The notes below the pieces were generated by a model that saw nothing but the letters and a program-made list of their open reading frames with translations, ran no database searches and was not told the DNA's origin. From an uncultured Cellvibrio sp. (GTDB taxonomy: Bacteria; Pseudomonadota; Gammaproteobacteria; Pseudomonadales; Cellvibrionaceae), in NCBI GenBank assembly GCA_946481095.1, contig CAMLML010000088.1, positions 1 through 16,671 on the forward strand: DNA of 16,671 nucleotides. Direction: 5' to 3'. A program made the translations under genes and the position numbers. How positions within the stretch are numbered: the stretch's first letter is position 1; every line of letters begins with the position of its first letter. Positions 7,579 to 15,596 of this stretch are shown here, in pieces.

Positions 7579-9731
7579 CAGGAAGCTCTCCCGATGCGCC
7601 CTTGACGTAAAGCTTCAACAACTTGTTCTTTTGGTCCATCTGCCACAATTTTTCCGGAGTCCATGACAATAATACGATTCACTAACTCCAGCAGTGATGT
7701 ACGATGTGTAATCACTATCAACGTTTTACCCTGTGCAAATTCTGCAATGCGGCGTTTGCATTCCTCTTCGCTGGTGTGATCCATAGACCCTGTTGGTTCG
7801 TCCATTAATAAAATGGGGGGATCAATCAGTAGTGCACGAGCCAATGTAACTGACTGGCGCTGCCCACCTGATAATAATTTTCCATGCTCACCCACAGGCA
7901 TAGCCATACCCAAAGGATGTTGGTTAACAAAATCGGTTAATCCACTCATGCGCACTGCTTCAAGAATTTTTTCATCCGATGCTTGCGGCATTCCCATAGC
8001 AATGTTGTCGCGCAAGCTGCCGAAAAACAAATCCACTTCCTGTGCTACATAACCAATATTTCGACGCAATTCAGCGGGATCAATTTGACGAATATCAATT
8101 CCATCAATCAACACAGTTCCAGAATCGGGCTGGTATAAACCCGCAATTAATTTTTCAAGCGTCGTTTTGCCGGAACCATTACGTCCCAAGATTGCAACAT
8201 GTTCTCCTGGCTGGATAGAAAAACTGATCGAACGCAAAACATCACGATCATCTTCTGCATAACGAAAATTCACATTTTTAAATTCAATCGCACCACGCAA
8301 TTGCGGGCGACTAATCCATTGACTATCGGCAGGTCGCTCAATTGGTTTTTCCATAATCTGATTGAGTGAGGTCAAAGCTGTTGCTGCAGAGTGATACTGC
8401 ATCATCAACCCTGCTGTTTGCGCAATAGGTGACATAATGCGTGAAGCCAACATGTAACAGGCAATCAACCCACCCTGTGTCAAATGTCCATTTACAATCA
8501 GATACACACCGGCAATCATTACCATAATTAAAATAAATTGTTGCAGCCAGAGTGTGCCGGAAGAAACCGAATTGGAAAGCAAACGCATTTTCACACCAAT
8601 ATGCGATGCCATCAGTGCCGCTTTTTCCCAAATTGATTGCATACGACTTTCCGCAACCAGGGTTTTGAGAGTTTCCATACTGCTTAAGCTTTCGATCAAA
8701 ATTGCATTACGCTGCGCGCTGGCTTGCATGGATTCATCCGATAACTGATGCATTTTTTTTTGTACTGCAGCAGTGTAAATCACCATCACTATGACACCGA
8801 ATAAAATCGGAAAAACCAAAGGCCAGGAAATTAATAAAATGACTGCAAAAAATATCAACACAAATGGCAAATCAACCAAAGCTAACAAGGTTGCAGAGCT
8901 GACAAACTGACGAATGGATTCAAACGATTGCAAACCTGCCGCAAAAGATCCAACCGATTGCGGACGGTGCGATAAACGCATACCCAACACACGCTCCATG
9001 ATAGTGGCAGACAAAGTGACATCCATACGACTCGCTGCCAATTCAACAAACCACGCACGCATCATGCGCAAGAGTAAATCAGCACTAATCGCAATCAACA
9101 TACCAATCGATAAAATCCACAATGTATCTGTTGCCTGATTGGGTACCACCCGATCGTAAATATTCATAGTGAACAGTGGTGCAGCCAATGCAAAAATATT
9201 AATCAGCAAGGCTGTCAACAATACATCACGATATAAGTATTTATAATCCTTTATCACCTGCCAAAACCAATGGCCTTTGTGTTGTTTGACAACATCTGCC
9301 GTACGAACATCAAAGCCTTCGACAGGACGAATATAAACTGCCCGACCTGTGTATTGCGTATTTAATTCATCAACAGAAAGTACAACCGAAGATTCTGGCA
9401 AATCAGGATAAATCAATTTTGCTTTTTGTGTTTGTTGATCAAGGGATAACAGAATGCAAGCCTGATTATCCTTCAATAACAAAATCGCCGGAAACAGTGC
9501 CGGATTAAGCCCGGTTAAATTCTTGTCTACCCATTTACTGGATAAATTCGCCCTTTTAGCAGCCCGCGCAAAAACACCCGGAGTCAACTGACCTGTGGTT
9601 AAGGGTAACCCGGCTGTTAATGATTCCCTGGTTACTGTACTGCCATGAGCTTTTGCGACGATTAACAAAGACTCCAGCAAGCTGCTCTCCGGGGCAGTAT
9701 TTTTTTCAGCAATTGGAACATCTGAAGTCAT
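7578..9731 (-). CDS. lapB: Type I secretion ABC transporter (permease/ATPase, LapB/LssB type) with a non-catalytic C39-like domain
   Basis: This protein should power export of the adjacent adhesin. With the ATG at 9731 it has 717 residues. Residues 15-135 form a C39-like domain with no cysteine at the catalytic position, as in transporters that bind but do not cleave their substrate. The exporter membrane domain spans about 165-455. The ATPase domain has Walker A GRNGSGKT (516-523), Q-loop Q564, signature LSGGQ (620-624), Walker B ILLMDE (640-645) and H-loop H676. An in-frame TTG at 9782 would add 17 residues but has no ribosome binding site, so I chose the ATG, although its own site (AGAG) is also weak. 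It is coupled by one base to the adaptor gene and separated from the channel gene by a terminator. Confidence 0.94.
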   Translation of the reverse strand: MTSDVPIAEKNTAPESSLLESLLIVAKAHGSTVTRESLTAGLPLTTGQLTPGVFARAAKRANLSSKWVDKNLTGLNPALFPAILLLKDNQACILLSLDQQTQKAKLIYPDLPESSVVLSVDELNTQYTGRAVYIRPVEGFDVRTADVVKQHKGHWFWQVIKDYKYLYRDVLLTALLINIFALAAPLFTMNIYDRVVPNQATDTLWILSIGMLIAISADLLLRMMRAWFVELAASRMDVTLSATIMERVLGMRLSHRPQSVGSFAAGLQSFESIRQFVSSATLLALVDLPFVLIFFAVILLISWPLVFPILFGVIVMVIYTAAVQKKMHQLSDESMQASAQRNAILIESLSSMETLKTLVAESRMQSIWEKAALMASHIGVKMRLLSNSVSSGTLWLQQFILIMVMIAGVYLIVNGHLTQGGLIACYMLASRIMSPIAQTAGLMMQYHSAATALTSLNQIMEKPIERPADSQWISRPQLRGAIEFKNVNFRYAEDDRDVLRSISFSIQPGEHVAILGRNGSGKTTLEKLIAGLYQPDSGTVLIDGIDIRQIDPAELRRNIGYVAQEVDLFFGSLRDNIAMGMPQASDEKILEAVRMSGLTDFVNQHPLGMAMPVGEHGKLLSGGQRQSVTLARALLIDPPILLMDEPTGSMDHTSEEECKRRIAEFAQGKTLIVITHRTSLLELVNRIIVMDSGKIVADGPKEQVVEALRQGRIGRAS

Positions 9732-9821
9732 GGTTTTACTCTGGTGTAAAATCGCAAAATTTACCCAAGTGTAGTCAAACAATCGGGAATATAAAAATTT
9801 TATTTACGTAAAAATGCCCAT

Positions 9822-9858
9822 AAAAAAAGCGCACCAGCCTGTTATCTGATGCGCTTTT
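9822..9858 (-). terminator. Rho-independent terminator after the outer-membrane channel gene
   Basis: On the minus strand AAAAGCGCA (9858-9850) pairs with TGCGCTTTT (9833-9825) across a 16-base loop and runs into a seven-T tract (9828-9822). It lies 13 bases past the stop of the channel gene and upstream of the ABC transporter, so the channel gene probably has its own transcript. Confidence 0.85.
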
Positions 9859-9870
9859 CGATGAAAAGAA

Positions 9871-11760
9871 TTAACGACTGGAAACCATCATATCTACACT
9901 TCGGGAAACGATAATTTCAACACGACGATTGGCTGTTTTCCCCAGTTCGCTTTTGTTGTCTGCAACCGGACTTGATGCGCCTTTGCCATCGACAGTCACA
10001 GGCACAGACTCCAATCCATTCAATACCAGATAATTGCGCACAGCCTGTGCACGTGCTTTGGAAAGCGGAAGGTTAATTGCATCCGGGCCAGTGTTGTCCG
10101 TATGACCTACGACATCTACTGATACCAGATGATTGGTGACCTTTATGTTTTCAATAAGCTCATCAAGGCGACTGCTCGCAGTTGTTTTTAATTTTGAACT
10201 GTTGGTGTCAAAAAGTGCGTCTGTTGATATGGGAATTAATTCAGATATCAGATTCTTACGATTGAATTCTTCGGGCGCAGTATCGGGACATGCAGATTCC
10301 GTAACGTTGATTATTTCATCTATTACCACATCCTTCTTTTTTTCGTCCTGATGTAACACATCAATTCCGTCGCGTAACACACCCACAGCCGGTAACAATC
10401 GTCCCATAGCGGCAAGCGTACGGGCATAGGCAATTTCCAAGTCTGCATCCGCTTTTGTATAAGAACGACTGGCTTCAAAATATTCGTTTTCAGCATCCAG
10501 TAAGTCCAGCAAAGTTCTTTGACCGATATTAAATTGCTCGGTATAGGCCGTACGCACTTTGTCACTGGAGCGGCGATGTTGATCCAGAGAAATTAACTGT
10601 TCCTCTATACGATGCGCATCGTTGTAGGCAATTTGTGTAGTTTGTCGTAAATCAATACAGGCCTTGTCGCGCAAATCTTTTGCTTGATTGACTTCTTCCA
10701 GTGAACGGCGAACAGCAGCGCGATTGGCTCCCCCGGAATAAAGGTTATAAGTTAATGCAAATTCAATTGCGGTTTCTTCACCATAGGGATCGGGATCAAC
10801 TCGATTATCAAACCCGTTTAAATTGCGACTCGTGCTTTGACGTGCGCGCAACTCTGCTTTTGGATAATATCCGGAGCGCTCAACTTTCACTTGCGCCTTG
10901 GCTGCAGCAATATTTTTAACAGCCGCATGAAAACCAGGATTACCTTTGTAAGCCAGAAGCAGAGCTTCACGAACGTCATCCGGCAATGGCTTGTTAGTTA
11001 ATTCTATTTCTGGCAAAGATTCCGGCGGTAACTGCCCGACAATTCGCAAATAACGCGCACTGACATCATGTAAGTTGGACGCCTCAATTAACAAATTACT
11101 TTCCGCCAAAGCCAGACGACCCGCCACTTGTTCCAGGTCAACCCGACGCCCCACACCTGAAAGCACACGCTCTTCAATTTGTGAGTAAACCTGACGATGT
11201 TTGGTGTAATTATCGCGAGCCAATTTCACCATTTCGCGATTGCTTGCAACATCCTGATAAGCGCGAACCGCTTCCAGAGCGGTAGACTCCACCAAATCGA
11301 GAAGCTCAAAGTAACGAACCTGACTCGCCTGGCTGAAATGCTCTACTTCACCGACTGTTTTAAAGCCTTCGAACAGACTTTGGGTCAGGCTGATTTGGCC
11401 CTGATTGGCACTGTAACTGCCACGACCATCATAATCTCGTCGCCTTGAACCAACAGAACCCGACAGGTCAACCGATGGCAAATAACCCGATTTGGCAATT
11501 TTTATGTCTTGTCTGGATGCCAAAAACTCATGCCACCCCGCCTGTACTTCAGGGCTGAAATTAATTGCCTGGGTCACTATTTCCTTGATTACCTCGTTTT
11601 CGGCTTCGCTGGCCAGAACAGTTTCCTGAGCGATCAATGGAGAAGCTGACAGGGCACCGCAAACAAGAAAGATTTTTATAATTGAACAACAATTGCCGGG
11701 AAAATAGAAACCTTGAAACATTGAATTATCCAAAGAGTGATAGAAGAACTTAGTCACCAT
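9871..11760 (-). CDS. lapE: TolC-family outer-membrane channel (LapE/AggA type) fused to a C-terminal OmpA domain
   Basis: The protein should form the outer-membrane exit duct of the adhesin secretion system. In 629 residues I see a signal peptide with a hydrophobic core at about 26-44 (possible cleavage after IAQ), then two TolC-type outer-membrane-efflux halves at about 50-245 and 260-460. These include SLTQSLFEGF and the matching LTYNLYSGGA. A charged linker follows, then an OmpA-like peptidoglycan-binding domain at about 505-617 with GHTDNTG (552-558), LSKARAQAV and NRRVEI. Ordinary LapE/AggA proteins end at the TolC part, so the OmpA domain is an extension of roughly 150 residues. The start is uncertain: ATG 11760 or ATG 11721 (residue 14), the latter giving a more typical signal peptide with GGA 8 bases upstream. 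A CRP-like site lies about 80 bases upstream. Confidence 0.92.
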   Translation of the reverse strand: MVTKFFYHSLDNSMFQGFYFPGNCCSIIKIFLVCGALSASPLIAQETVLASEAENEVIKEIVTQAINFSPEVQAGWHEFLASRQDIKIAKSGYLPSVDLSGSVGSRRRDYDGRGSYSANQGQISLTQSLFEGFKTVGEVEHFSQASQVRYFELLDLVESTALEAVRAYQDVASNREMVKLARDNYTKHRQVYSQIEERVLSGVGRRVDLEQVAGRLALAESNLLIEASNLHDVSARYLRIVGQLPPESLPEIELTNKPLPDDVREALLLAYKGNPGFHAAVKNIAAAKAQVKVERSGYYPKAELRARQSTSRNLNGFDNRVDPDPYGEETAIEFALTYNLYSGGANRAAVRRSLEEVNQAKDLRDKACIDLRQTTQIAYNDAHRIEEQLISLDQHRRSSDKVRTAYTEQFNIGQRTLLDLLDAENEYFEASRSYTKADADLEIAYARTLAAMGRLLPAVGVLRDGIDVLHQDEKKKDVVIDEIINVTESACPDTAPEEFNRKNLISELIPISTDALFDTNSSKLKTTASSRLDELIENIKVTNHLVSVDVVGHTDNTGPDAINLPLSKARAQAVRNYLVLNGLESVPVTVDGKGASSPVADNKSELGKTANRRVEIIVSRSVDMMVSSR

Positions 11761-11792
11761 ACGTCATTTCATTGGCGCCTAACCCAAAAACA

Positions 11793-11812
11793 GAACATCG
11801 TGCCGTATGTTC
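11793..11812. promoter_or_regulatory. Inverted repeat GAACAT-N8-ATGTTC upstream of lapE
   Basis: Perfect 6-bp arms at 11793-11798 and 11807-11812 are separated by 8 bases, a half-site spacing close to one helical turn. The repeat lies 32 bases upstream of ATG 11760, where an operator would sit. No known regulator consensus is recognised. A chance occurrence is possible. Confidence 0.3.
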
Positions 11813-11836
11813 AAAATCCATGCCAGCTAAACGAAA

Positions 11837-11858
11837 TAACGTGAAACATATCACATTT
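11837..11858 (-). promoter_or_regulatory. CRP/Vfr-like binding site upstream of lapE
   Basis: The minus strand reads TGTGA-N6-TCACG, flanked by AAA on the left, against the consensus TGTGA-N6-TCACA: one mismatch in the ten core positions. The centre is about 87 bases before ATG 11760. Lying between lapE and the phoH terminator, it points to cAMP-receptor-type control of the channel gene. I see no clear -10 at the matching spacing. Confidence 0.5.
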
Positions 11859-12000
11859 TTAAAAATCAGTGGGCTAAAGGCCTGAAATGGCAATATTGCA
11901 GACCTCAAACGCTAATTATTCACCGGCATCGGGCTTGACTCAAAAATCGATTAGTAAAATTTATCGACACCCGATAACCCGACAACGCCAGATAACAAAC

Positions 12001-12033
12001 AAAAAACTACCCGTCACACAAAGTCACAGGTAG
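12001..12033 (-). terminator. Rho-independent terminator of the PhoH-family gene
   Basis: On the minus strand CTACCTGT (12033-12026) pairs with ACGGGTAG with one G-U pair and is followed by six T (12006-12001). It lies about 20 bases past the phoH stop. The rest of the 292-bp gap to lapE holds the CRP-like site and the GAACAT repeat, and no gene. Confidence 0.7.
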
Positions 12034-12052
12034 CAATCTATTCATTATGAAG

Positions 12053-12928
12053 TTAACTTTCTTCTTCAGTTAGCTCATAACGATCAATAATATCTTTAAC
12101 CAATCCACTTCGTACAATGTCTTCACGCTTGAATTCATGCACGTACACATTTGGCAAATCTGTCAAACGTTCGACTGCATCCGCCAAACCATTGGGGCCA
12201 CGAATATCACTCTGATTAATGTCTCCATTAATTACCACCTTGCAATCTTCACCGATTCTCGTCAAAAACATTTTCATTTGTGCAGGCGATGTGTTCTGGG
12301 CCTCATCCAAAATCACAAAAGTTTTACTGTTAAAAGTTTTCCCCCGCATGAAAGCCAGTGGCGCGGCAACTATTCGTCCGTGGCGCAGACAGTAATCAAC
12401 TGTACCCGCTCCCAACCGTTCATTTAAAATGTCGCGGAATGCATCTATATAAACTGAAAATTTTTCATCCAGATCTCCTGGCAAAAAACCAAGGCTTTCT
12501 CCTGACTCAACAGCTGGACGAGTTAAAATAATTCGTTCAATTCTTCCTGATTCCAATGCTTCAGCTGCTAACGCACCTGCACAATAACTCTTTCCTGTCC
12601 CTGCCGGGCCAATACCAAAAGTTAACATGTGGCTATTAATTGCGTTGATATATTGTTGCTGGGATTTGGTTCTTGCGTGGAGCGGGTGGGCAGATCGAGG
12701 AGGAGAGTAAGCGGTTTGCAGTTGCTGTGATCGGGACTTTATTTCAATGATGTTGTCATCATTACGCGTCGATCGTCGGGACGATTTGTGGCGAGACGAA
12801 TGTCCTCCACGTTTATAATCTTCCTGATCGCTTTTGTAGAAATTGTTGTTGTTAAAATCGTCGTTGCAGAAATCGTTGTTGCCTGAACCACCTTTGCTGT
12901 AGTGTTTGGCCTGCGATTTTCTTGCCAT
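12053..12928 (-). CDS. PhoH-family P-loop ATPase
   Basis: PhoH proteins are cytoplasmic ATPases thought to act in RNA metabolism; the precise substrate is not shown here. In 291 residues I see Walker A GPAGTGKS (107-114), the PhoH segment LTRPAVESGESLGFLPG (135-151), Walker B VILDEAQN (205-212) and NGDINQSDIRG (234-244). The first 80 residues are low complexity, rich in Asn, Lys, Arg and Ser, with no PIN or KH-like domain recognised. ATG 12928 has GGGGA about 7 bases upstream. The gene follows the DEAD-box helicase on the same strand but has its own promoter and a leader of about 170 bases. It is shorter than E. coli PhoH (about 350 residues). Confidence 0.9.
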   Translation of the reverse strand: MARKSQAKHYSKGGSGNNDFCNDDFNNNNFYKSDQEDYKRGGHSSRHKSSRRSTRNDDNIIEIKSRSQQLQTAYSPPRSAHPLHARTKSQQQYINAINSHMLTFGIGPAGTGKSYCAGALAAEALESGRIERIILTRPAVESGESLGFLPGDLDEKFSVYIDAFRDILNERLGAGTVDYCLRHGRIVAAPLAFMRGKTFNSKTFVILDEAQNTSPAQMKMFLTRIGEDCKVVINGDINQSDIRGPNGLADAVERLTDLPNVYVHEFKREDIVRSGLVKDIIDRYELTEEES

Positions 12929-13002
12929 ATATGCGTCCCCATGTGATTTTGATTAACATCTGCAGCGCGAGCTGCCACTGTTTATAACCAAGTCGCAAAC
13001 TG

Positions 13003-13036
13003 ATCGAGGATTTTTTTGCTTAAACACCTCCTCAAT
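13003..13036 (-). promoter_or_regulatory. Leader hairpin carrying an orphan Shine-Dalgarno-like sequence
   Basis: On the minus strand ATTGAGGA (13036-13029) can pair with TCCTCGAT (13010-13003) through 8 pairs, one of them G-U. The hairpin covers part of a GAGGAGGTG element that has no usable start codon in the next 5-12 bases. It lies about 75-110 bases before the phoH ATG. Confidence 0.35.
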
Positions 13037-13103
13037 GATTTTTGGGGAAAGCTCAATTATTTAGGCAGAGCTTGATACCTGAAGAAATTTCCCTTTCATC
13101 TTG

Positions 13104-13132
13104 ATATTAGGCTGAATTTATTATCAGGTCAA
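13104..13132 (-). promoter_or_regulatory. Sigma-70-type promoter of the PhoH-family gene
   Basis: On the minus strand TTGACC (-35, 13127-13132) and TAATAT (-10, 13104-13109) are separated by exactly 17 bases. The predicted start near 13097 leaves a 5' untranslated leader of about 170 bases before ATG 12928. Confidence 0.55.
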
Positions 13133-13149
13133 ACAATTTTTACGACTTA

Positions 13150-14526
13150 TTACTCATCATTCAAATCTTCCATTTTTTTAATCAATTTCTTTTTAGGCGG
13201 AGCAAACCCATCCCGGGTTTGCACATCATCTGACGTCGCAGAGGCCTGACGGCGCTTGCCAATATTTTTTTTATCTCTCAATCGCTCTTTTACTTTTTTC
13301 TCGGGTGCTTTGGATTTTTCTGTTGTTTTCTTTTTAATACCAACTGCTTTCCCGGATGATTTTAATTTATCAGGTCCCTTATATGCCGCCGTTAAACCTG
13401 GCACTTGCACAATTTCCATTTGAATGCCTAAATAGCGTTCTATACCTTTTGTAAGATTCCAATCTTTCGCAGTAACAAAACTGATCGCCAATCCTGATTG
13501 CCCCGCCCTGCCCGTGCGACCAACCCTGTGTAAGTATTCATCACCAGAATAAGCCATATCAATATTCACAACCAACTCAACAGATTCAATATCCAAACCT
13601 CTTGCAGCAACATCAGTTGCTACCAATACAGTAGTAGAACCTTGTCGGAATCGATCCAATGCTTTTTTCCGTTCATCCTGTGTAATTTCACCATGCAACA
13701 AACTAACTGCATGCCCATGCTTTTTTAACAGCAAATTTAATTCATCAACACGTGCTCTGGTATTCGCGAAGATAATTACTTTTTGATAATTATTATGCTG
13801 TAAACAAGCAATTAACAATTTATTTTTGTGTGGATTACCGTCACTTAATATCATTTTGTGATCAATTGGGTTAGGCACATCATCAATAATAATTTTTTCT
13901 GCTTTTTTGTCTGCCATAACTTCCTGAATCAGTTGTCGCAGATTTTTTTGCTCCAGCGTTGCGGAGAATAAGAGTGTTTGTTTTTCAACAGAACATTCGG
14001 CAACAATCCTGACCAGATCTTCATGTAATCCCATGTCCATCATGCGATCCGCTTCATCCAGAATTAAAATTTCCAATCCAGACAAATCGGTGGACTTATG
14101 GGCAATATGCTCGGCTAATCGACCAGGTGTTGCGACAATTATTTCCGGGTTTTTACGCAGCAACGCTTTTTGGTATTTTAATTCTTCACCACCGCAAATC
14201 ATGCCCACCCGAATCGGCGTAAAACGCAATAACTCCTGAGCATTTTTGACAATCTGTCGAGCCAGCTCACGAGTGGGCGTCAAAATCAAAATACGTGTAC
14301 TCAAGGGATTGACAGATGCTTCGCCAAGAATCCTCGCAATAGATGGCAACAAAAAAGCAGCCGTCTTACCACTACCAGTTTTGGATTGAACCAGAATATC
14401 CTTACCTGCCAGAGCCAATGGGATCGCCTGCTGTTGGACAGCGGTTGCCGACGTGTAGCCCAATTCACTGATAGCCCTCAACAATTGTGGACTATCCAAT
14501 AATTCAGAAAATGGCTGGTTGGTCAT
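13150..14526 (-). CDS. DEAD-box ATP-dependent RNA helicase
   Basis: This cytoplasmic enzyme unwinds or remodels RNA using ATP. Both RecA-like domains are complete in 458 residues: Q-motif region 6-35, motif I SKTGSGKT (48-55), Ia PTREL, Ib TPGR (133-136), DEAD (157-160), SAT (188-190), motif V ATDVAARGLDI (303-313) and motif VI HRVGRTGR (333-340). Residues 383-458 are a basic Lys/Arg-rich tail, likely an RNA-binding extension. The LDEADRMMDMG context and length resemble SrmB/RhlE-group helicases, but I cannot assign one ortholog. ATG 14526 is preceded by GAGGA at good spacing. The gene is divergent from dusC and upstream of phoH; a pairing in RNA metabolism is plausible. Confidence 0.95.
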   Translation of the reverse strand: MTNQPFSELLDSPQLLRAISELGYTSATAVQQQAIPLALAGKDILVQSKTGSGKTAAFLLPSIARILGEASVNPLSTRILILTPTRELARQIVKNAQELLRFTPIRVGMICGGEELKYQKALLRKNPEIIVATPGRLAEHIAHKSTDLSGLEILILDEADRMMDMGLHEDLVRIVAECSVEKQTLLFSATLEQKNLRQLIQEVMADKKAEKIIIDDVPNPIDHKMILSDGNPHKNKLLIACLQHNNYQKVIIFANTRARVDELNLLLKKHGHAVSLLHGEITQDERKKALDRFRQGSTTVLVATDVAARGLDIESVELVVNIDMAYSGDEYLHRVGRTGRAGQSGLAISFVTAKDWNLTKGIERYLGIQMEIVQVPGLTAAYKGPDKLKSSGKAVGIKKKTTEKSKAPEKKVKERLRDKKNIGKRRQASATSDDVQTRDGFAPPKKKLIKKMEDLNDE

Positions 14527-14572
14527 GTAGATTCCTCAATCTGAACAGATCATATTTTGATAAACTGCCTGC

Positions 14573-14578
14573 ATTATA
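14573..14578 (-). promoter_or_regulatory. -10 element of the helicase promoter in the divergent region
   Basis: The minus strand carries a perfect TATAAT about 47 bases before ATG 14526. No good -35 lies 16-18 bases upstream. The plus strand across the same bases reads TATAGA and could serve dusC, so the two divergent promoters may overlap. Confidence 0.4.
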
Positions 14579-14616
14579 GAGTTTTCCCGATCAACTTACC
14601 TGATGAAAAAACCTTT

Positions 14617-15588
14617 ATGAGAATTATGCTTGCACCTATGGAAGGTGTTGTTGAACATCATGTGCGTGCAATTTTGTCGAGCATTGGCGGATTGGATGGT
14701 TGCGTAACCGAATTTATTCGTGTTACTGATCAGAAATTGCCCTATAAAATTTTTTATAAATTCGCACAGGAATTGGAATCCGATTGCAAAACTCCATCGG
14801 GTACCCCTGTCAAAATTCAATTGTTGGGAAGCAATCCTGATTTTATGGGATTAAATGCAAGCGAACTGGTTAAGTATGGAGCCAAATCGATTGATTTGAA
14901 TTTTGGTTGCCCTGCAAAAACAGTCAATGCGCATGAAGGCGGTGCTTGTCTGCTGCAAACACCGGAACGGGTTTACAAAATTGTAAAAGCAGTGCGTGAT
15001 GCCGTACCAATAGAAATTCCCGTATCAGCAAAAATTCGTTTGGGCTATCAGGATAGAAGCACCTATCTTGAAAATGCAGATGCAATCGAAAAAGCCGGCG
15101 CTCAGGAACTCACTGTTCATGCCAGATCAAAAGCGGATGGCTATAAACCACCCGCCTACTGGCACTACATCGCCGACATTCGCGCAAAACTCAGTATCAA
15201 TGTTGTGGCCAATGGCGAGATCTGGTCTGTTGCAGATTATTTTCGTTGTCGGGAAGAATCAGCATGTGAAGATGTGATGTTGGGGCGAGGGTTAATTGCA
15301 CAGCCTGATCTTGCAAAACAAATCTGCTGCGCACTGAATAACGAAGATTACACGCCCTTATCCTGGTTGGAAATCTGCCAGATGCTGTTTGATTATTATC
15401 GACACACCACACCACTTTACTGTGAAAAAAATTGTGGTAATCGCGTAAAACAATGGCTGATGTATCTCGGTCGGAATTATCCTGAGGCCGTAGCATTTTT
15501 TGAGTTCATCAAACGAAAAAGCCTGCCGCATGAAATCGAACAGGCTTTTCAGGAACAATTGGAATTTTTGTTGCGCAAACAACAATAG
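14617..15588 (+). CDS. dusC: tRNA-dihydrouridine synthase C (DusC)
   Basis: This FMN- and NADPH-dependent enzyme reduces a uridine in the D-loop of tRNAs (U16 in the E. coli enzyme). The 323-residue product starts MRIMLAPMEGV, like E. coli DusC. It has CVTEFIRV, IQLLG, catalytic C98 in LNFGCPAKTVN, K139 in VSAKIRLG, VHARSK, VANGEIW and MLGRG, followed by the helical C-terminal domain. I chose ATG 14617 because the aligned start fits the family; an in-frame TTG at 14557 would add 20 residues unlike DusC. The Shine-Dalgarno is weak. The stop lies 8 bases from the stop of the convergent HDOD gene. Segments TEFIRV and SKTVN-type motifs favour DusC over DusA or DusB. Confidence 0.94.
   Translation: MRIMLAPMEGVVEHHVRAILSSIGGLDGCVTEFIRVTDQKLPYKIFYKFAQELESDCKTPSGTPVKIQLLGSNPDFMGLNASELVKYGAKSIDLNFGCPAKTVNAHEGGACLLQTPERVYKIVKAVRDAVPIEIPVSAKIRLGYQDRSTYLENADAIEKAGAQELTVHARSKADGYKPPAYWHYIADIRAKLSINVVANGEIWSVADYFRCREESACEDVMLGRGLIAQPDLAKQICCALNNEDYTPLSWLEICQMLFDYYRHTTPLYCEKNCGNRVKQWLMYLGRNYPEAVAFFEFIKRKSLPHEIEQAFQEQLEFLLRKQQ
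15516..15549 (-). terminator. Terminator-like hairpin for the HDOD gene, inside the end of dusC
   Basis: AAAAGCCTG (15517-15525) and CAGGCTTTT (15541-15549) form a perfect 9-bp inverted repeat with a 15-base loop. On the minus strand it is followed by T residues (15520-15516) and lies about 50 bases past the HDOD stop. It is therefore placed to end the HDOD transcript while lying within codons of dusC. Confidence 0.5.
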
Positions 15589-15596
15589 GACTACTA

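Noticed and set aside
9750..9778. Possible sigma-70 (TTGACT at 9773-9778) or sigma-54-like promoter before the ABC transporter
   Set aside because: The -10 at 17-base spacing is GCGATT, a poor match. The sigma-54-like GG and GC doublets are 9 bases apart instead of 10.
9732..9782. Upstream TTG start adding 17 residues to the ABC transporter
   Set aside because: It has no ribosome binding site, and the ATG at 9731 gives a normal family N-terminus.
11861..12000. A small RNA or short gene in the gap between lapE and phoH
   Set aside because: No reading frame with a ribosome site is visible, and there is no convincing promoter-terminator pair apart from the phoH terminator.
12739..12978. Alternate-frame reading frame over the start of phoH
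   Set aside because: Its product is low complexity and arises from the Asn-rich repeat codons of phoH; there is no start signal or family resemblance.
14557..14616. Upstream TTG start adding 20 residues to DusC
   Set aside because: The DusC family begins at the MRxxLAPMEG segment, which matches ATG 14617.
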